Assembly: GCA_017885385.1 (NCBI GenBank)
Contig: JAFNGF010000311.1
Location: 1 to 17,748 of the forward strand
Source of the DNA: Planctomycetota bacterium
Lineage (GTDB): Bacteria > Planctomycetota > Phycisphaerae > Sedimentisphaerales > Anaerobacaceae
Direction: 5' to 3'
Length of the DNA stretch: 17,748 bases
This document shows positions 6,781 through 13,734 of the stretch, piece after piece. The translations under genes and the position numbers were made by a program. Under the pieces are notes generated by a model that worked only from the letters and a program-made list of their open reading frames with translations, searched no databases and was not told the DNA's origin. Each line of letters begins with the position of its first letter. Position 1 is the first letter of the stretch.

Positions 6781-7692
6781 ATGATAAAGTTCACTTCTGC
6801 CCAAATAGCGGAATTCGTGTCGAAGGCAAATTTCAATGGCCGAACAATTCTTAGGAAAGACCCATCCTGGCCTAAGATATCAATAGTCACTCCTTCCTAC
6901 AACCAGGGACGCTTTCTGGAAAGAACCATCTTGAGCGTTTTGAACCAGAATTATCCTAATCTTGAGTACATCATTCTTGATGGTGGTTCTACTGACGACA
7001 GTGTCGAGATAATAAAAAGATATGAGAAGTACCTGGCTTATTGGGTAAGCGAAAAGGATGCCGGACAAGCAGATGCCATAAAGAAAGGATTCCGCCAGAG
7101 TACTGGACAGATTCTTGCTTGGCTGAACTCAGATGATGTTTATTTGTCCGGAACGCTATATCGCATAGCTGGTGTTTTTAAGAATATTCCTGACGTAGGC
7201 GTAGTTTATGGTAACGTTTGCTTAACAGATGAGGAAGACAGAATTATTGCGGAGAGAAGACTGACTCCGTATATGCCCCATATCTCAAGACTTGGCTTTC
7301 TTTACGGAGGATTTGGAATTTCTCAGTCCGCTTCGTTCTGGACGAGAGATCTGTATCGCCGCGTCGGTGAGATTAATCCGGATTTCGTGCATTGCTTGGA
7401 CAATGACCTGTTTGTCAGATTTGCCTTGGCTCGTGCGAAGTTCGCATTTGTTCGAGAGTTTTTCGCGGGTGCCCGGATGCATCGAAGTTCCAAGACGGCA
7501 ACGTTGCACCATATTGCGAAAAAGGAACACAGAATCATAAAGGACAAGTACTGCACCTGCAAGAGCAGGGTGTTTGCCTTATCCTACCTGACCTTCATCA
7601 GGGCAATCCGAACGGTGATCCATATAGTCCAAGGCGATGCCGTCTACCTCTTCAAGAGGAAGTTTGCCAGTCACACCCCATGGGCTCCTTAA
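6781..7692 (+). CDS. Family 2 glycosyltransferase (second of a paralogous pair)
   Basis: GT-A fold transferase of 303 residues, a close paralogue of the protein from 5553. The first 125 residues align without a gap: FTSAQIAEFVSKANF, SWPKISIVTPSYNQGRF (29-45), QNYPNLEYIILDGGSTDDS (56-74), and AWLNSDDVYLSGTL (113-126) with the metal-binding SDD. The second halves differ. Here there is GVVYGNVCLTDEEDRI, then SQSASFWTRDLYRRVGEI, and DNDLFVRFA in place of the WDWEW-like segment, suggesting another acceptor or donor. The ATG at 6781 lacks a strong ribosome binding site. It is followed 13 bases later by the polymerase gene. It probably adds a different sugar of the same repeat unit. Confidence 0.9.
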   Translation: MIKFTSAQIAEFVSKANFNGRTILRKDPSWPKISIVTPSYNQGRFLERTILSVLNQNYPNLEYIILDGGSTDDSVEIIKRYEKYLAYWVSEKDAGQADAIKKGFRQSTGQILAWLNSDDVYLSGTLYRIAGVFKNIPDVGVVYGNVCLTDEEDRIIAERRLTPYMPHISRLGFLYGGFGISQSASFWTRDLYRRVGEINPDFVHCLDNDLFVRFALARAKFAFVREFFAGARMHRSSKTATLHHIAKKEHRIIKDKYCTCKSRVFALSYLTFIRAIRTVIHIVQGDAVYLFKRKFASHTPWAP

Positions 7693-7705
7693 ATAAGAGT
7701 ATCCG

Positions 7706-8995
7706 ATGTCCAAGAAACTAATACCAGGTTTGCTTTATATAGCACTCATTTTAACGCCAATCTTCGGCCTTCAGGAGTTTGTCAAGGTCCTTTCGATATT
7801 GTCTGGCACTGTGAATACAGAGGCTGAAATCTTTATAAAAGGAACAAAAGACTTGTTGCTTCTCCTAATCTTCCTATTATTTTTTGTTGATGTCTTAAGT
7901 GGAAGCAAATTTCTCAACACGCCACTTGTTTGGTTGATGATAACGATAATTCTTATTTCTTTCTTCATTACATGCTTAACCCTTAATCCTTTCTTGGCGG
8001 TGATGGGCTTGCGAGCTTTCTCGCCTCTTCTATTGATTTTCATTGCATATAAATACTTTGACATGAATACCATTAGGACTGTAGTGAGGATATTGTCGTT
8101 TTTACTTCTATTAGAGTTTTGTTTGGCTTTCGCACAATCGCTCTACGGCTTGCCTATCGCAGGAGTTACTTATTGGGGATTAGCTGCCAGACCGTTTGGA
8201 ACATTTATTCACCCTTGGAGTTTTGCTATTTTTGTGTGCTTTGTGTTGTGTTTTAAGGTGGGCTTTGATATGTACCTGTACAAAGGGCTCACCAAAACTA
8301 CTTGGCTATTCATCGGCCCATCAATTTTCTTCATATTTTTGGCGGGTTCCGGCGCAGGAGTAATCACTCTATCAGTACTTTTGATAAGTTACTTTTTATT
8401 CTTTTCGAAAGTACACCGATACATAAAAGCCTCGGTACTCCCTGCCCTTTTGCTGATTCCGCTATGGGCCTTTGCAAACTTGCAATTCTTAACTGCGCGA
8501 CGCGATATATATACATCAGTGCGAGGGCGAATGGACATCCTTGCAAATCTCATTTCGTCAGCAGGACTTAAAGAGATAGTAATAGGGAAAGGTTTAGGAG
8601 TGGGTAGTAATGCGGCTTTGACATTTCTAAAATTGAATCCTATTGAGTTAAGAGGTGCGGACGTCTTGTTTATATCAGATTCGTTATTTGCATCGATTAT
8701 CGCACAAGCAGGAGCCTTGTTGCTACTCCTGTTTATAGCTTTTAACATCTATTTATTCAAAAAAGCTGCTGACAACAAATGTCAAGGGATCAATCCTATC
8801 GCATTGTTAGCCATTCCTTCGGCGATGGTGGCCTCATTAGGTAGCAATGTAATAGAACTGTTCCCTGTGAATTGGCTCCTCTTCGTCGTTTACGGATTGG
8901 CGCTAAAACGGCAAAAACGAATCGCACCCTGCCAAAGCAGTATCATATCCAAGAACAATGTTCAACGTTCTCCGTCAACTCGGAGGGACGGATGA
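7706..8995 (+). CDS. Wzy-type polysaccharide polymerase / O-antigen ligase-like protein
   Basis: Polytopic inner-membrane protein of 429 residues, about ten or more hydrophobic segments by eye. It would join flipped repeat units into polymer. Supporting motifs are ARPFGTFIHPWSFAIF (161-176), which resembles the conserved R-x-x-G-x-F-x-H-P loop of O-antigen ligase-like proteins, and IGKGLGVGSN (293-302), the glycine-rich segment of the large periplasmic loop. Residues 272-281 contain the VRGRMDILAN segment that precedes it in this family. The gene is more AT-rich than its neighbours, which is common for wzy genes. The last 25 residues are hydrophilic. Its TGA overlaps the ATG of a decayed GT4 gene in an ATGA junction. 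Polymerase is preferred over ligase because the operon has flippase, chain-length and transferase partners. Confidence 0.82.
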   Translation: MSKKLIPGLLYIALILTPIFGLQEFVKVLSILSGTVNTEAEIFIKGTKDLLLLLIFLLFFVDVLSGSKFLNTPLVWLMITIILISFFITCLTLNPFLAVMGLRAFSPLLLIFIAYKYFDMNTIRTVVRILSFLLLLEFCLAFAQSLYGLPIAGVTYWGLAARPFGTFIHPWSFAIFVCFVLCFKVGFDMYLYKGLTKTTWLFIGPSIFFIFLAGSGAGVITLSVLLISYFLFFSKVHRYIKASVLPALLLIPLWAFANLQFLTARRDIYTSVRGRMDILANLISSAGLKEIVIGKGLGVGSNAALTFLKLNPIELRGADVLFISDSLFASIIAQAGALLLLLFIAFNIYLFKKAADNKCQGINPIALLAIPSAMVASLGSNVIELFPVNWLLFVVYGLALKRQKRIAPCQSSIISKNNVQRSPSTRRDG

Positions 8996-9141
8996 ACATA
9001 TCGTTTGTGTTGCCGTATCTGGCTGACCGTTTTGACGGGCCAGTTACAGGCGCAAAAAACATCGGAAGGTGTTGGTTGCTGAGGGGCATAATGTTTCCTA
9101 TTGGGCCACGGCACTGAGCGAACGCGTGGCTACTCAGCGGA
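8992..9141 (+). pseudogene. Frameshifted N-terminal fragment of a family 4 glycosyltransferase
   Basis: ATG at 8992, overlapping the polymerase stop as ATGA and preceded by GGAGG, starts MNISFVLPYLADRFDGPVTG. This is nearly the start of the intact GT4 at 11145 (MNIAFVLPYLAERFGGPVTV). Similarity continues to AKNIG, then jumps to another frame: from about 9067 the same strand reads VAEGHNVSYWATAL, matching LASAGHNVSYWATAD of the intact gene. Counting bases between the shared landmarks gives one base fewer here (29 against 30), so a single-base loss near 9060-9066 explains it. Similarity ends after about 9115 and the frame stops at 9139-9141. The rest of the enzyme is gone. It is clearly a relic and not a functional gene. 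Confidence 0.8.
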
Positions 9142-9165
9142 TATTCTAGAATTGGAGCAAGGTGA

Positions 9166-10011
9166 ATGCTAAAGAATATGAGTTGTGCGGATATCAAATC
9201 GAATCAGGATAGGGTCAGGCGTTACTTCGACTATGACTCGTCACGGTTTGCAGAGAACCGATGGCTTGGATCAGACGTGGCGAGAGAAGATTACAATATC
9301 ACGATGGAGTACTTGCTTGACTTTCTTGATGTGCAGGACACGGATGAAGTGCTGGAGATAGGGTGCGGACCAGGACTCTGGACGGATCTTGTTTCTCGCA
9401 GATGCCATCATATAACAGCCATCGACATATCGAGAGACATGCTCATGCAGGCTAGAAAGAGAGTGCAACCCGAGAACGTTACGTTTCAGCAAGTCAATTT
9501 TGATGAATATGACGACTCACGAACCTACGATAAGGTTTTTTCGGTTCGTGTTATTGAGTATTTCTCAGACCCACTACAAACCGTAAGAAAAATGTGTGAA
9601 CTGACTAAGAAGGGGGGCAAGGTGGTTGTGGTCACCAAAACCTCTCCTACCCTGATAACCGTCCGAGCCAAACTCTGGGGCTTTTTGAGGAGGTTCTTTC
9701 TTCGGAAAGGAGAATCCATATTGGAGCCGAGTCTTCCGATGGCAAAGATTCTGCCTTTTCGGCTAAGGCGGATGTTCTTGAAATGTGGTTGCGCAAAAGT
9801 CGATGTTTATCCGGTCGTACTGCGATCTCCTTTGTTCATTCATGGACGTTATTCGTTACCTTGGCTGGGCGACAAACTCCAACACAAGTACGAAATGGCC
9901 ATGCTTAGATTCTTCAACTTCCTTTCGCGTCATGCGATAACTGCGTGTGCGCCAGTCCGTTACCTTCTCTTAGTTTTTTCTGAGACCTACCTGGTTATAG
10001 GTCAAAAGTGA
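9166..10011 (+). CDS. Class I SAM-dependent methyltransferase
   Basis: Methyltransferase of 281 residues. VLEIGCGPGLWTDLVS (62-77) is motif I, TAIDISRDMLMQARKRV (84-100) contains the ribose-binding acidic residue, and FSVRVIEYFSDPLQTVRKM follows as the motif IV-V region; KKGGKVVVVTKTSP is the post-core strand. The N-terminal YFDYDSSRFAENRW resembles UbiE/Methyltransf_11 type leaders. The C-terminal part is basic and ends in a hydrophobic run, RYLLLVFSETYLVIG, which may dock to the membrane. GGAG at 9154-9157, eight bases before the ATG, supports this start; ATG at 9178 is the alternative. Its stop overlaps the next frame as GTGA. Together with the following GT4 gene it lies between a GT4 relic and that relic's intact paralogue. 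Substrate unknown. Confidence 0.83.
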   Translation: MLKNMSCADIKSNQDRVRRYFDYDSSRFAENRWLGSDVAREDYNITMEYLLDFLDVQDTDEVLEIGCGPGLWTDLVSRRCHHITAIDISRDMLMQARKRVQPENVTFQQVNFDEYDDSRTYDKVFSVRVIEYFSDPLQTVRKMCELTKKGGKVVVVTKTSPTLITVRAKLWGFLRRFFLRKGESILEPSLPMAKILPFRLRRMFLKCGCAKVDVYPVVLRSPLFIHGRYSLPWLGDKLQHKYEMAMLRFFNFLSRHAITACAPVRYLLLVFSETYLVIGQK

Positions 10012-10019
10012 CCGGTCGC

Positions 10020-11099
10020 ATGAACATCAGCTTCTTAGGTTGGGTCGGCGCTTGTGACCCAATGAAGTTAGGCGGAACCGAGTCTATTACGCGGCGCTTG
10101 GCAACAGGTTTGTCACGCACGGGCCACACTGTGGCGGTGACCATGTACGGAGCAGATGAGAATCGGACACTGACTGATTTCTTTGGTGACCATTTGATTT
10201 TGCAATACCACCGCTCCTTTTCAGATGCTCTAAAAGGATTGAGCAAACTAAAGTGCGATATAGTGGTTGAAGTGTATATTCACAAAAGATATTACCCGAA
10301 ATATTTAGCCTTTAAGAAGAGAAATAAAAAAGTCGTCAAATTCTTCACAATTTTTATGACAGGAGCAGATAGTAGTACTAAGAGATGGTTGAGAAAGACC
10401 TTCAGAGCAATGTTCTGCAGTACAGTCTTTGCCGTGTCACCAAACCTTGTGGATGAGTTAAAACATGATGGAGTTCGAGCAGTCTGGCTCCCACCTCCTG
10501 TGCCTGATTGCTATTTTTCCGCCTCGCTGCGAAGACCCAAACACAAGGTGGTTATATCATTTCTGGGGAGGATAGATCCTAACAAGGGTTTATACGAGCT
10601 GTCCTCTGTTTTTGATGCGTTATCGCGTTCGAATCAGGTCACTTGCAGGATAAGAGGATACTATATTGCCGACGATGCTAAGTCGGTCGAATTACATAAA
10701 AGGCTGGGAGCATTAGCTGCCGTGGATTACTCTGCAGAGCGACACTGCTCGTATCATTACGACCCTGGCAAGGAACAGGACGTGCTTCGATATTTATCGG
10801 AAACGGACATTTTGGTTTTGCCTTACAAGAACCTCAAAAAAACACTCAATCTGCCTCTTCTTGTGCTTGAAGGATTGGCCACAGAATGCGTTGTCATATC
10901 ACGTGACGTAGGGGCCATAAGACAAATCGTCGGAAGTGCGGAACTAATCATACGAGACTTTGATGAGCTCAGAGAAAAGGTGCAAAGATTTTCCAGCTTT
11001 GAAATACTGCAGGCAGAAAGAACACGGATCAAATCGTTGGACCTCTTTTCTACTTTCGCAACGACGAAAGTAGTGGACAAGCTCACGAGGTATTTTTAA
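10020..11099 (+). CDS. Family 4 (GT-B) glycosyltransferase
   Basis: GT-B fold retaining-type transferase of about 359 residues, transferring a sugar to the lipid-linked glycan. The N-domain begins MNISFLGW, then KLGGTESITRRLATGLSRTG, the usual glycine-rich acceptor-side helix start. AVSPNLVDELKHDGVRAVWL is the inter-domain segment, ISFLGRIDPNKGLYEL opens the donor domain, and DILVLPYKNL with LPLLVLEGLATE and ISRDVGAIRQIV form the nucleotide-sugar site. The EX7E motif is incomplete: the second Glu is present in VLEG but the first is replaced by Leu. Some GT4 subfamilies lack it. I prefer the ATG at 10020; a GTG at 10008 overlapping the previous stop would add four residues. Donor and linkage unknown. 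Confidence 0.85.
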   Translation: MNISFLGWVGACDPMKLGGTESITRRLATGLSRTGHTVAVTMYGADENRTLTDFFGDHLILQYHRSFSDALKGLSKLKCDIVVEVYIHKRYYPKYLAFKKRNKKVVKFFTIFMTGADSSTKRWLRKTFRAMFCSTVFAVSPNLVDELKHDGVRAVWLPPPVPDCYFSASLRRPKHKVVISFLGRIDPNKGLYELSSVFDALSRSNQVTCRIRGYYIADDAKSVELHKRLGALAAVDYSAERHCSYHYDPGKEQDVLRYLSETDILVLPYKNLKKTLNLPLLVLEGLATECVVISRDVGAIRQIVGSAELIIRDFDELREKVQRFSSFEILQAERTRIKSLDLFSTFATTKVVDKLTRYF

Positions 11100-11144
11100 C
11101 CTGGGAATCTACCCCCTGTAAAATTGAAAAACGCAGGTCGAAAT

Positions 11145-12320
11145 ATGAATATCGCGTTTGTCCTGCCGTATCTGGCTGAGCGTTTCGGGGGGCCGGTCAC
11201 AGTCGTGAAGAATGTTGGCGGAGCGCTTGCCAGTGCTGGGCACAACGTCTCCTATTGGGCTACCGCCGATAACAGCGACCGTGAAGAGCTGGACTCGATA
11301 GATTCGGCTCATATCTTCGATACTGTCTGGCCTCGTTCGTGGCATCGGTCCAGAGACTTTGTTCGCGGCCTATCGGCTGCAATTAGCTCGCTTGACATTT
11401 TACATCTTAATGAATTCTGGCCCCATCCCGTATATGCAGCAAGCCGTATAGGCCGCGTCAACGACGTCCCTTATATAGTCAGCCCCGCGGGTTCTCTTGG
11501 CCCTTGGGCGCTGAGAAGCAATCGGCTCAAGTGGTTCAAGAAAGCTACTTACCTTCATATCGTTGGCAAAACTGTGATCCAGCATGCAGCCTGTCTCCAT
11601 GCTGCTTCCATGCACGAAGCTGAGAACTTCCGACGGCTTGGCTATCGCGGCCCCGTAACCATTATCCCAAATGGTGTTGATACCGATGAATTTACTGGCG
11701 GAGATCGTTCCGAGGCCGAGGATTACTGGCCGAATCTGAGAGATAGACTGGTAGTGCTGTTCATGTCACGTTTAAGTCCGGAGAAAGGCCTGGATCTACT
11801 GATTCCCGCCTGGGCAGACGTTGTGAAATGTCCCGCTTACAAAGATGCTGTGCTGGTTATCGCCGGACCTGACGACCGGGGCTATCGAAAGGTGGTCGAG
11901 AGGCTAATTGATAAATTCAATATTAGCTCGCAAACGCGTATGATGGGAATGATACGGGGTCAAAAGAAACTTGCGCTGCTGAGACGCGCGAACGTCTTTG
12001 TTTTGCCGTCCTATTCGGAGAACTTTGGGATCGTTGTGGCAGAGGCGCTGTCCTGCGGAACGCCGGTTATAACTACTACCGGCACTCCTTGGCAACAGTT
12101 GCAGGAAATTGATGCCGGTCGCTGGGTACCACCCCAACAAGGAGAGATCGGTCAAGCTCTTCGGGAAATGCTGAATATGCCGGACTCGCAGCGCAAAGCG
12201 ATGGGGCAGAGAGGAATGGCTCTGATCAAGCAGAACTATACTTGGGATAGAGTTGTCCCCAAGTTTTTGACGGTGTACAATTGTATTTTGAGTGGGAAGC
12301 CTATACCGCTTCATCCGTGA
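11145..12320 (+). CDS. Family 4 (GT-B) glycosyltransferase
   Basis: GT-B transferase of 391 residues. The N-domain has MNIAFVLPYLAERFGGPVTV and VGGALASAGHNVSYWA. HLNEFWPHPVYAASRI and YIVSPAGSLGPWALRS follow, typical of GT4 EPS enzymes, and then the linker VTIIPNGVDTDEF. The donor domain opens with FMSRLSPEKGLDLL and includes VIAGPDDRGY and VLPSYSENFGIVVAEAL, in which the EX7E motif is complete (E-NFGIVVA-E), then GTPVITTTGTPW. The ATG at 11145 has AGG seven bases upstream and matches the start of the decayed paralogue at 8992; an upstream TTG at 11124 would add seven residues. It probably adds one sugar of the repeat unit, donor unknown. Intact and likely active. Confidence 0.92.
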   Translation: MNIAFVLPYLAERFGGPVTVVKNVGGALASAGHNVSYWATADNSDREELDSIDSAHIFDTVWPRSWHRSRDFVRGLSAAISSLDILHLNEFWPHPVYAASRIGRVNDVPYIVSPAGSLGPWALRSNRLKWFKKATYLHIVGKTVIQHAACLHAASMHEAENFRRLGYRGPVTIIPNGVDTDEFTGGDRSEAEDYWPNLRDRLVVLFMSRLSPEKGLDLLIPAWADVVKCPAYKDAVLVIAGPDDRGYRKVVERLIDKFNISSQTRMMGMIRGQKKLALLRRANVFVLPSYSENFGIVVAEALSCGTPVITTTGTPWQQLQEIDAGRWVPPQQGEIGQALREMLNMPDSQRKAMGQRGMALIKQNYTWDRVVPKFLTVYNCILSGKPIPLHP

Positions 12321-12373
12321 CGAGTAGACGTAAATAGGGTATGCGTTTAGAGGTTTGTTGAGTGAGTGAATAA

Positions 12374-13135
12374 ATGAAGGTTTCAATAATTACTGTTTGC
12401 CTGAATAGCGCAGAGACAATTGAGGATACTGTTAGGAGTGTGATGATCCAGAACTACAGGGATATTGAATACATTGTCGTTGATGGTGCGTCTGAGGACG
12501 GCACGCGGAAGATTCTGCAAAAGTATCGAAATCGAATTTCCTCGTGCCTATCTGAATCTGACAAAGGAATTTACGACGCCATGAATAAAGGGATAAAGGC
12601 TTCGACCGGCGACATTATTGCCTTTCTCAACGCAGACGATGTTTATGCTTATGACAACGTTATCTCGGAGGTAGTACCCCTACTGACGGCAGACCATCTG
12701 GATGCTGTGTACGGCGACTTAGCCTATGTAGATCACAAGGATGGGAGTAAGGTTGTCCGGTATTGGCAGGCGGGCGAATACAGACCGAACGCCTTTTATT
12801 ACGGCTGGGTGCCGCCCCACCCGGCGTTCTTCTGTCGGAAATCTGTGTTTGAGCGGTACGGAGCTTTCAACACAAAGTACAAAACCGCTGCCGATTTTGA
12901 ACTAATGCTGCGTTTTATCGAAAAGCACCGAATTACGCTTGGCTATATTCCGAAGATCCTTGTCCGAATGCGGCCGGGCGGCAGAGCCAACACGATTCGC
13001 GGCGTTATCGAGGGTAACAAGGAAATAATCAGGGCCTTCAGGGCCAATGGCCTACGGCTGCCGTTACAGTTCTTCTGGCGAAAGCCGCTTTTGAAATTCG
13101 CCCAATTGCTCAAAAGGCCTGCGAAGCGCGAATAG
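12374..13135 (+). CDS. Family 2 glycosyltransferase
   Basis: GT-A fold transferase of 253 residues, close to the usual length of the WcaE/WcaA-like group in EPS clusters. MKVSIITVCLNSAETIEDTV (1-20) starts the fold, YIVVDGASEDGTRKIL (33-48) binds nucleotide, and SESDKGIYDAMNKGI followed by IIAFLNADDVY (81-91) holds the metal-binding ADD. The acceptor side shows PPHPAFFCRKSVFERYGAF and KTAADFELMLRF, both typical of this group. The C-terminus is basic without a membrane helix. It begins 53 bases after the GT4 stop, with no strong ribosome binding site, and ends the main run of plus-strand genes. It differs from the 5553/6781 pair in lacking their 30-residue N-terminal extension. Sugar specificity unknown. 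Confidence 0.91.
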   Translation: MKVSIITVCLNSAETIEDTVRSVMIQNYRDIEYIVVDGASEDGTRKILQKYRNRISSCLSESDKGIYDAMNKGIKASTGDIIAFLNADDVYAYDNVISEVVPLLTADHLDAVYGDLAYVDHKDGSKVVRYWQAGEYRPNAFYYGWVPPHPAFFCRKSVFERYGAFNTKYKTAADFELMLRFIEKHRITLGYIPKILVRMRPGGRANTIRGVIEGNKEIIRAFRANGLRLPLQFFWRKPLLKFAQLLKRPAKRE

Positions 13136-13169
13136 CAGTGTAGTCAGGGCGATTTTGTCCGGAATTCGC

Positions 13170-13198
13170 TTGACGGCAAACCGCCTATCGGGTATAAT
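13170..13198 (+). promoter_or_regulatory. Near-consensus sigma-70 type promoter
   Basis: TTGACG (13170-13175) and TATAAT (13193-13198) are separated by exactly 17 bases, the best match to the housekeeping promoter consensus in the window. The -10 box lies inside an inverted repeat, GGTATA ATA TATACC (13191-13205), which could be an operator. Transcription would start near 13205 and run toward the phosphoglycosyl transferase gene, or produce an RNA from the long leader. Confidence 0.65.
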
Positions 13199-13234
13199 AT
13201 ATACCTAACAAAATTAAATAGAATCGCAATACTA

Positions 13235-13270
13235 ACAGAAGACAGATGACAGAAGACACAAGACAGAAGC
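13235..13270 (+). repeat. 14-bp imperfect tandem repeat
   Basis: ACAGAAGACAGATG (13235-13248) is followed directly by ACAGAAGACACAAG (13249-13262) and by a third partial unit, ACAGAAGC. It lies just downstream of the strong promoter. Function unknown. Confidence 0.7.
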
Positions 13271-13298
13271 TTGTCCTGAGCGCACCCGAAGGAACAAG
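13270..13298. repeat. Short inverted repeat (REP-like hairpin)
   Basis: CTTGTCCT (13270-13277) pairs with AGGAACAAG (13290-13298), one base bulged, around a 12-base loop. The half TTGTCCTGAGC resembles a palindromic intergenic element common in several bacterial phyla. No T-run follows, so a terminator is unlikely. Confidence 0.5.
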
Positions 13299-13358
13299 GA
13301 TACAGCCAACTTGTTCTACAATTGTCGAGAATCCTCTACAAATCGGCCCTTTTTTTGC

Positions 13359-13472
13359 AAAACAAAGCCAATTTCCGAAAAGGCGAAATGAGCGCAAGCC
13401 CTTATAATACAAAGGCGTATGAAAATTTATGCGTCTTCAGGCCCGGCAAAAGCAAACCCAATCAAAGCCAAT
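13359..13472 (+). repeat. Degenerate AAA(A/G)CAAASCCAAT motif repeats, probable interspersed element
   Basis: AAAACAAAGCCAAT (13359-13372), AAAAGCAAACCCAAT (13448-13462) and CAAAGCCAAT (13463-13472) are variants of one motif. Translated, the first gives KTKPISEKAK before a stop. I recall similar KTKPI strings in many spurious small proteins predicted from planctomycete intergenic DNA, which suggests a genome-wide repeat family. This recollection was not checked. Confidence 0.5.
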
Positions 13473-13734
13473 GTCAAGATGGATAAGCCCTATTCCTCAC
13501 TGCGGAGAACGCCGACACCCTGGCGAGGCTCGATGGCCTTGTGAACAAAGATTAAAAATATTTAACGCCGGTGGCGGGCAGGGTTTGCAGAAAGTGCTGT
13601 CATTATCGGCCGTAAACTAAAAAGTTGTTTGTCACCGACTTTTCCCTTGAACCGGCACCCTTGAGCCTTACAATCATCGGGTTAGAAACAGCCAACACGG
13701 GCTGGCATAAAGACTGTTGGGGACTTGACCAGGG

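Larger units (their letters stand above)
13136..13734. other. Long intergenic leader region with promoter and repeats
   Basis: About 600 bases without a convincing gene. From left to right it holds a near-consensus promoter (13170-13198), short tandem repeats (13235-13270), a hairpin (13270-13298), a seven-T run (13350-13356) without a good preceding stem, and a degenerate KTKPI-type repeat (13359-13472). A short coding-like stretch, 13487-13555, reads TAENADTLARLDGLVNKD before a stop and may be a gene scrap. If the promoter serves the phosphoglycosyl transferase gene, the leader is about 530 bases. No tRNA or known riboswitch was recognised. Confidence 0.55.

Noticed and set aside
7706..8995. 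Considered as the missing exosortase because it is polytopic and near a PEP-CTERM-type gene
   Set aside because: I do not see the Cys, Arg and His motif arrangement of exosortases, whereas the RPFGTFIHP and GKGLGVG motifs fit polymerase/ligase proteins.
11904..12386. 160-residue minus-strand frame
   Set aside because: Opposite the GT4 gene; composition without hydrophobic core pattern or motif.
13235..13262. Tandem 14-mers as a CRISPR array
   Set aside because: Units are too short, directly adjacent and without spacers; no cas genes.
13341..13356. GGCCC followed by seven T as a possible terminator
   Set aside because: No stable stem could be found just before the T-run.
13403..13408. Second TATAAT in the long intergenic region
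   Set aside because: No -35-like hexamer at 16-18 bases upstream, and it lies within the repeat element.
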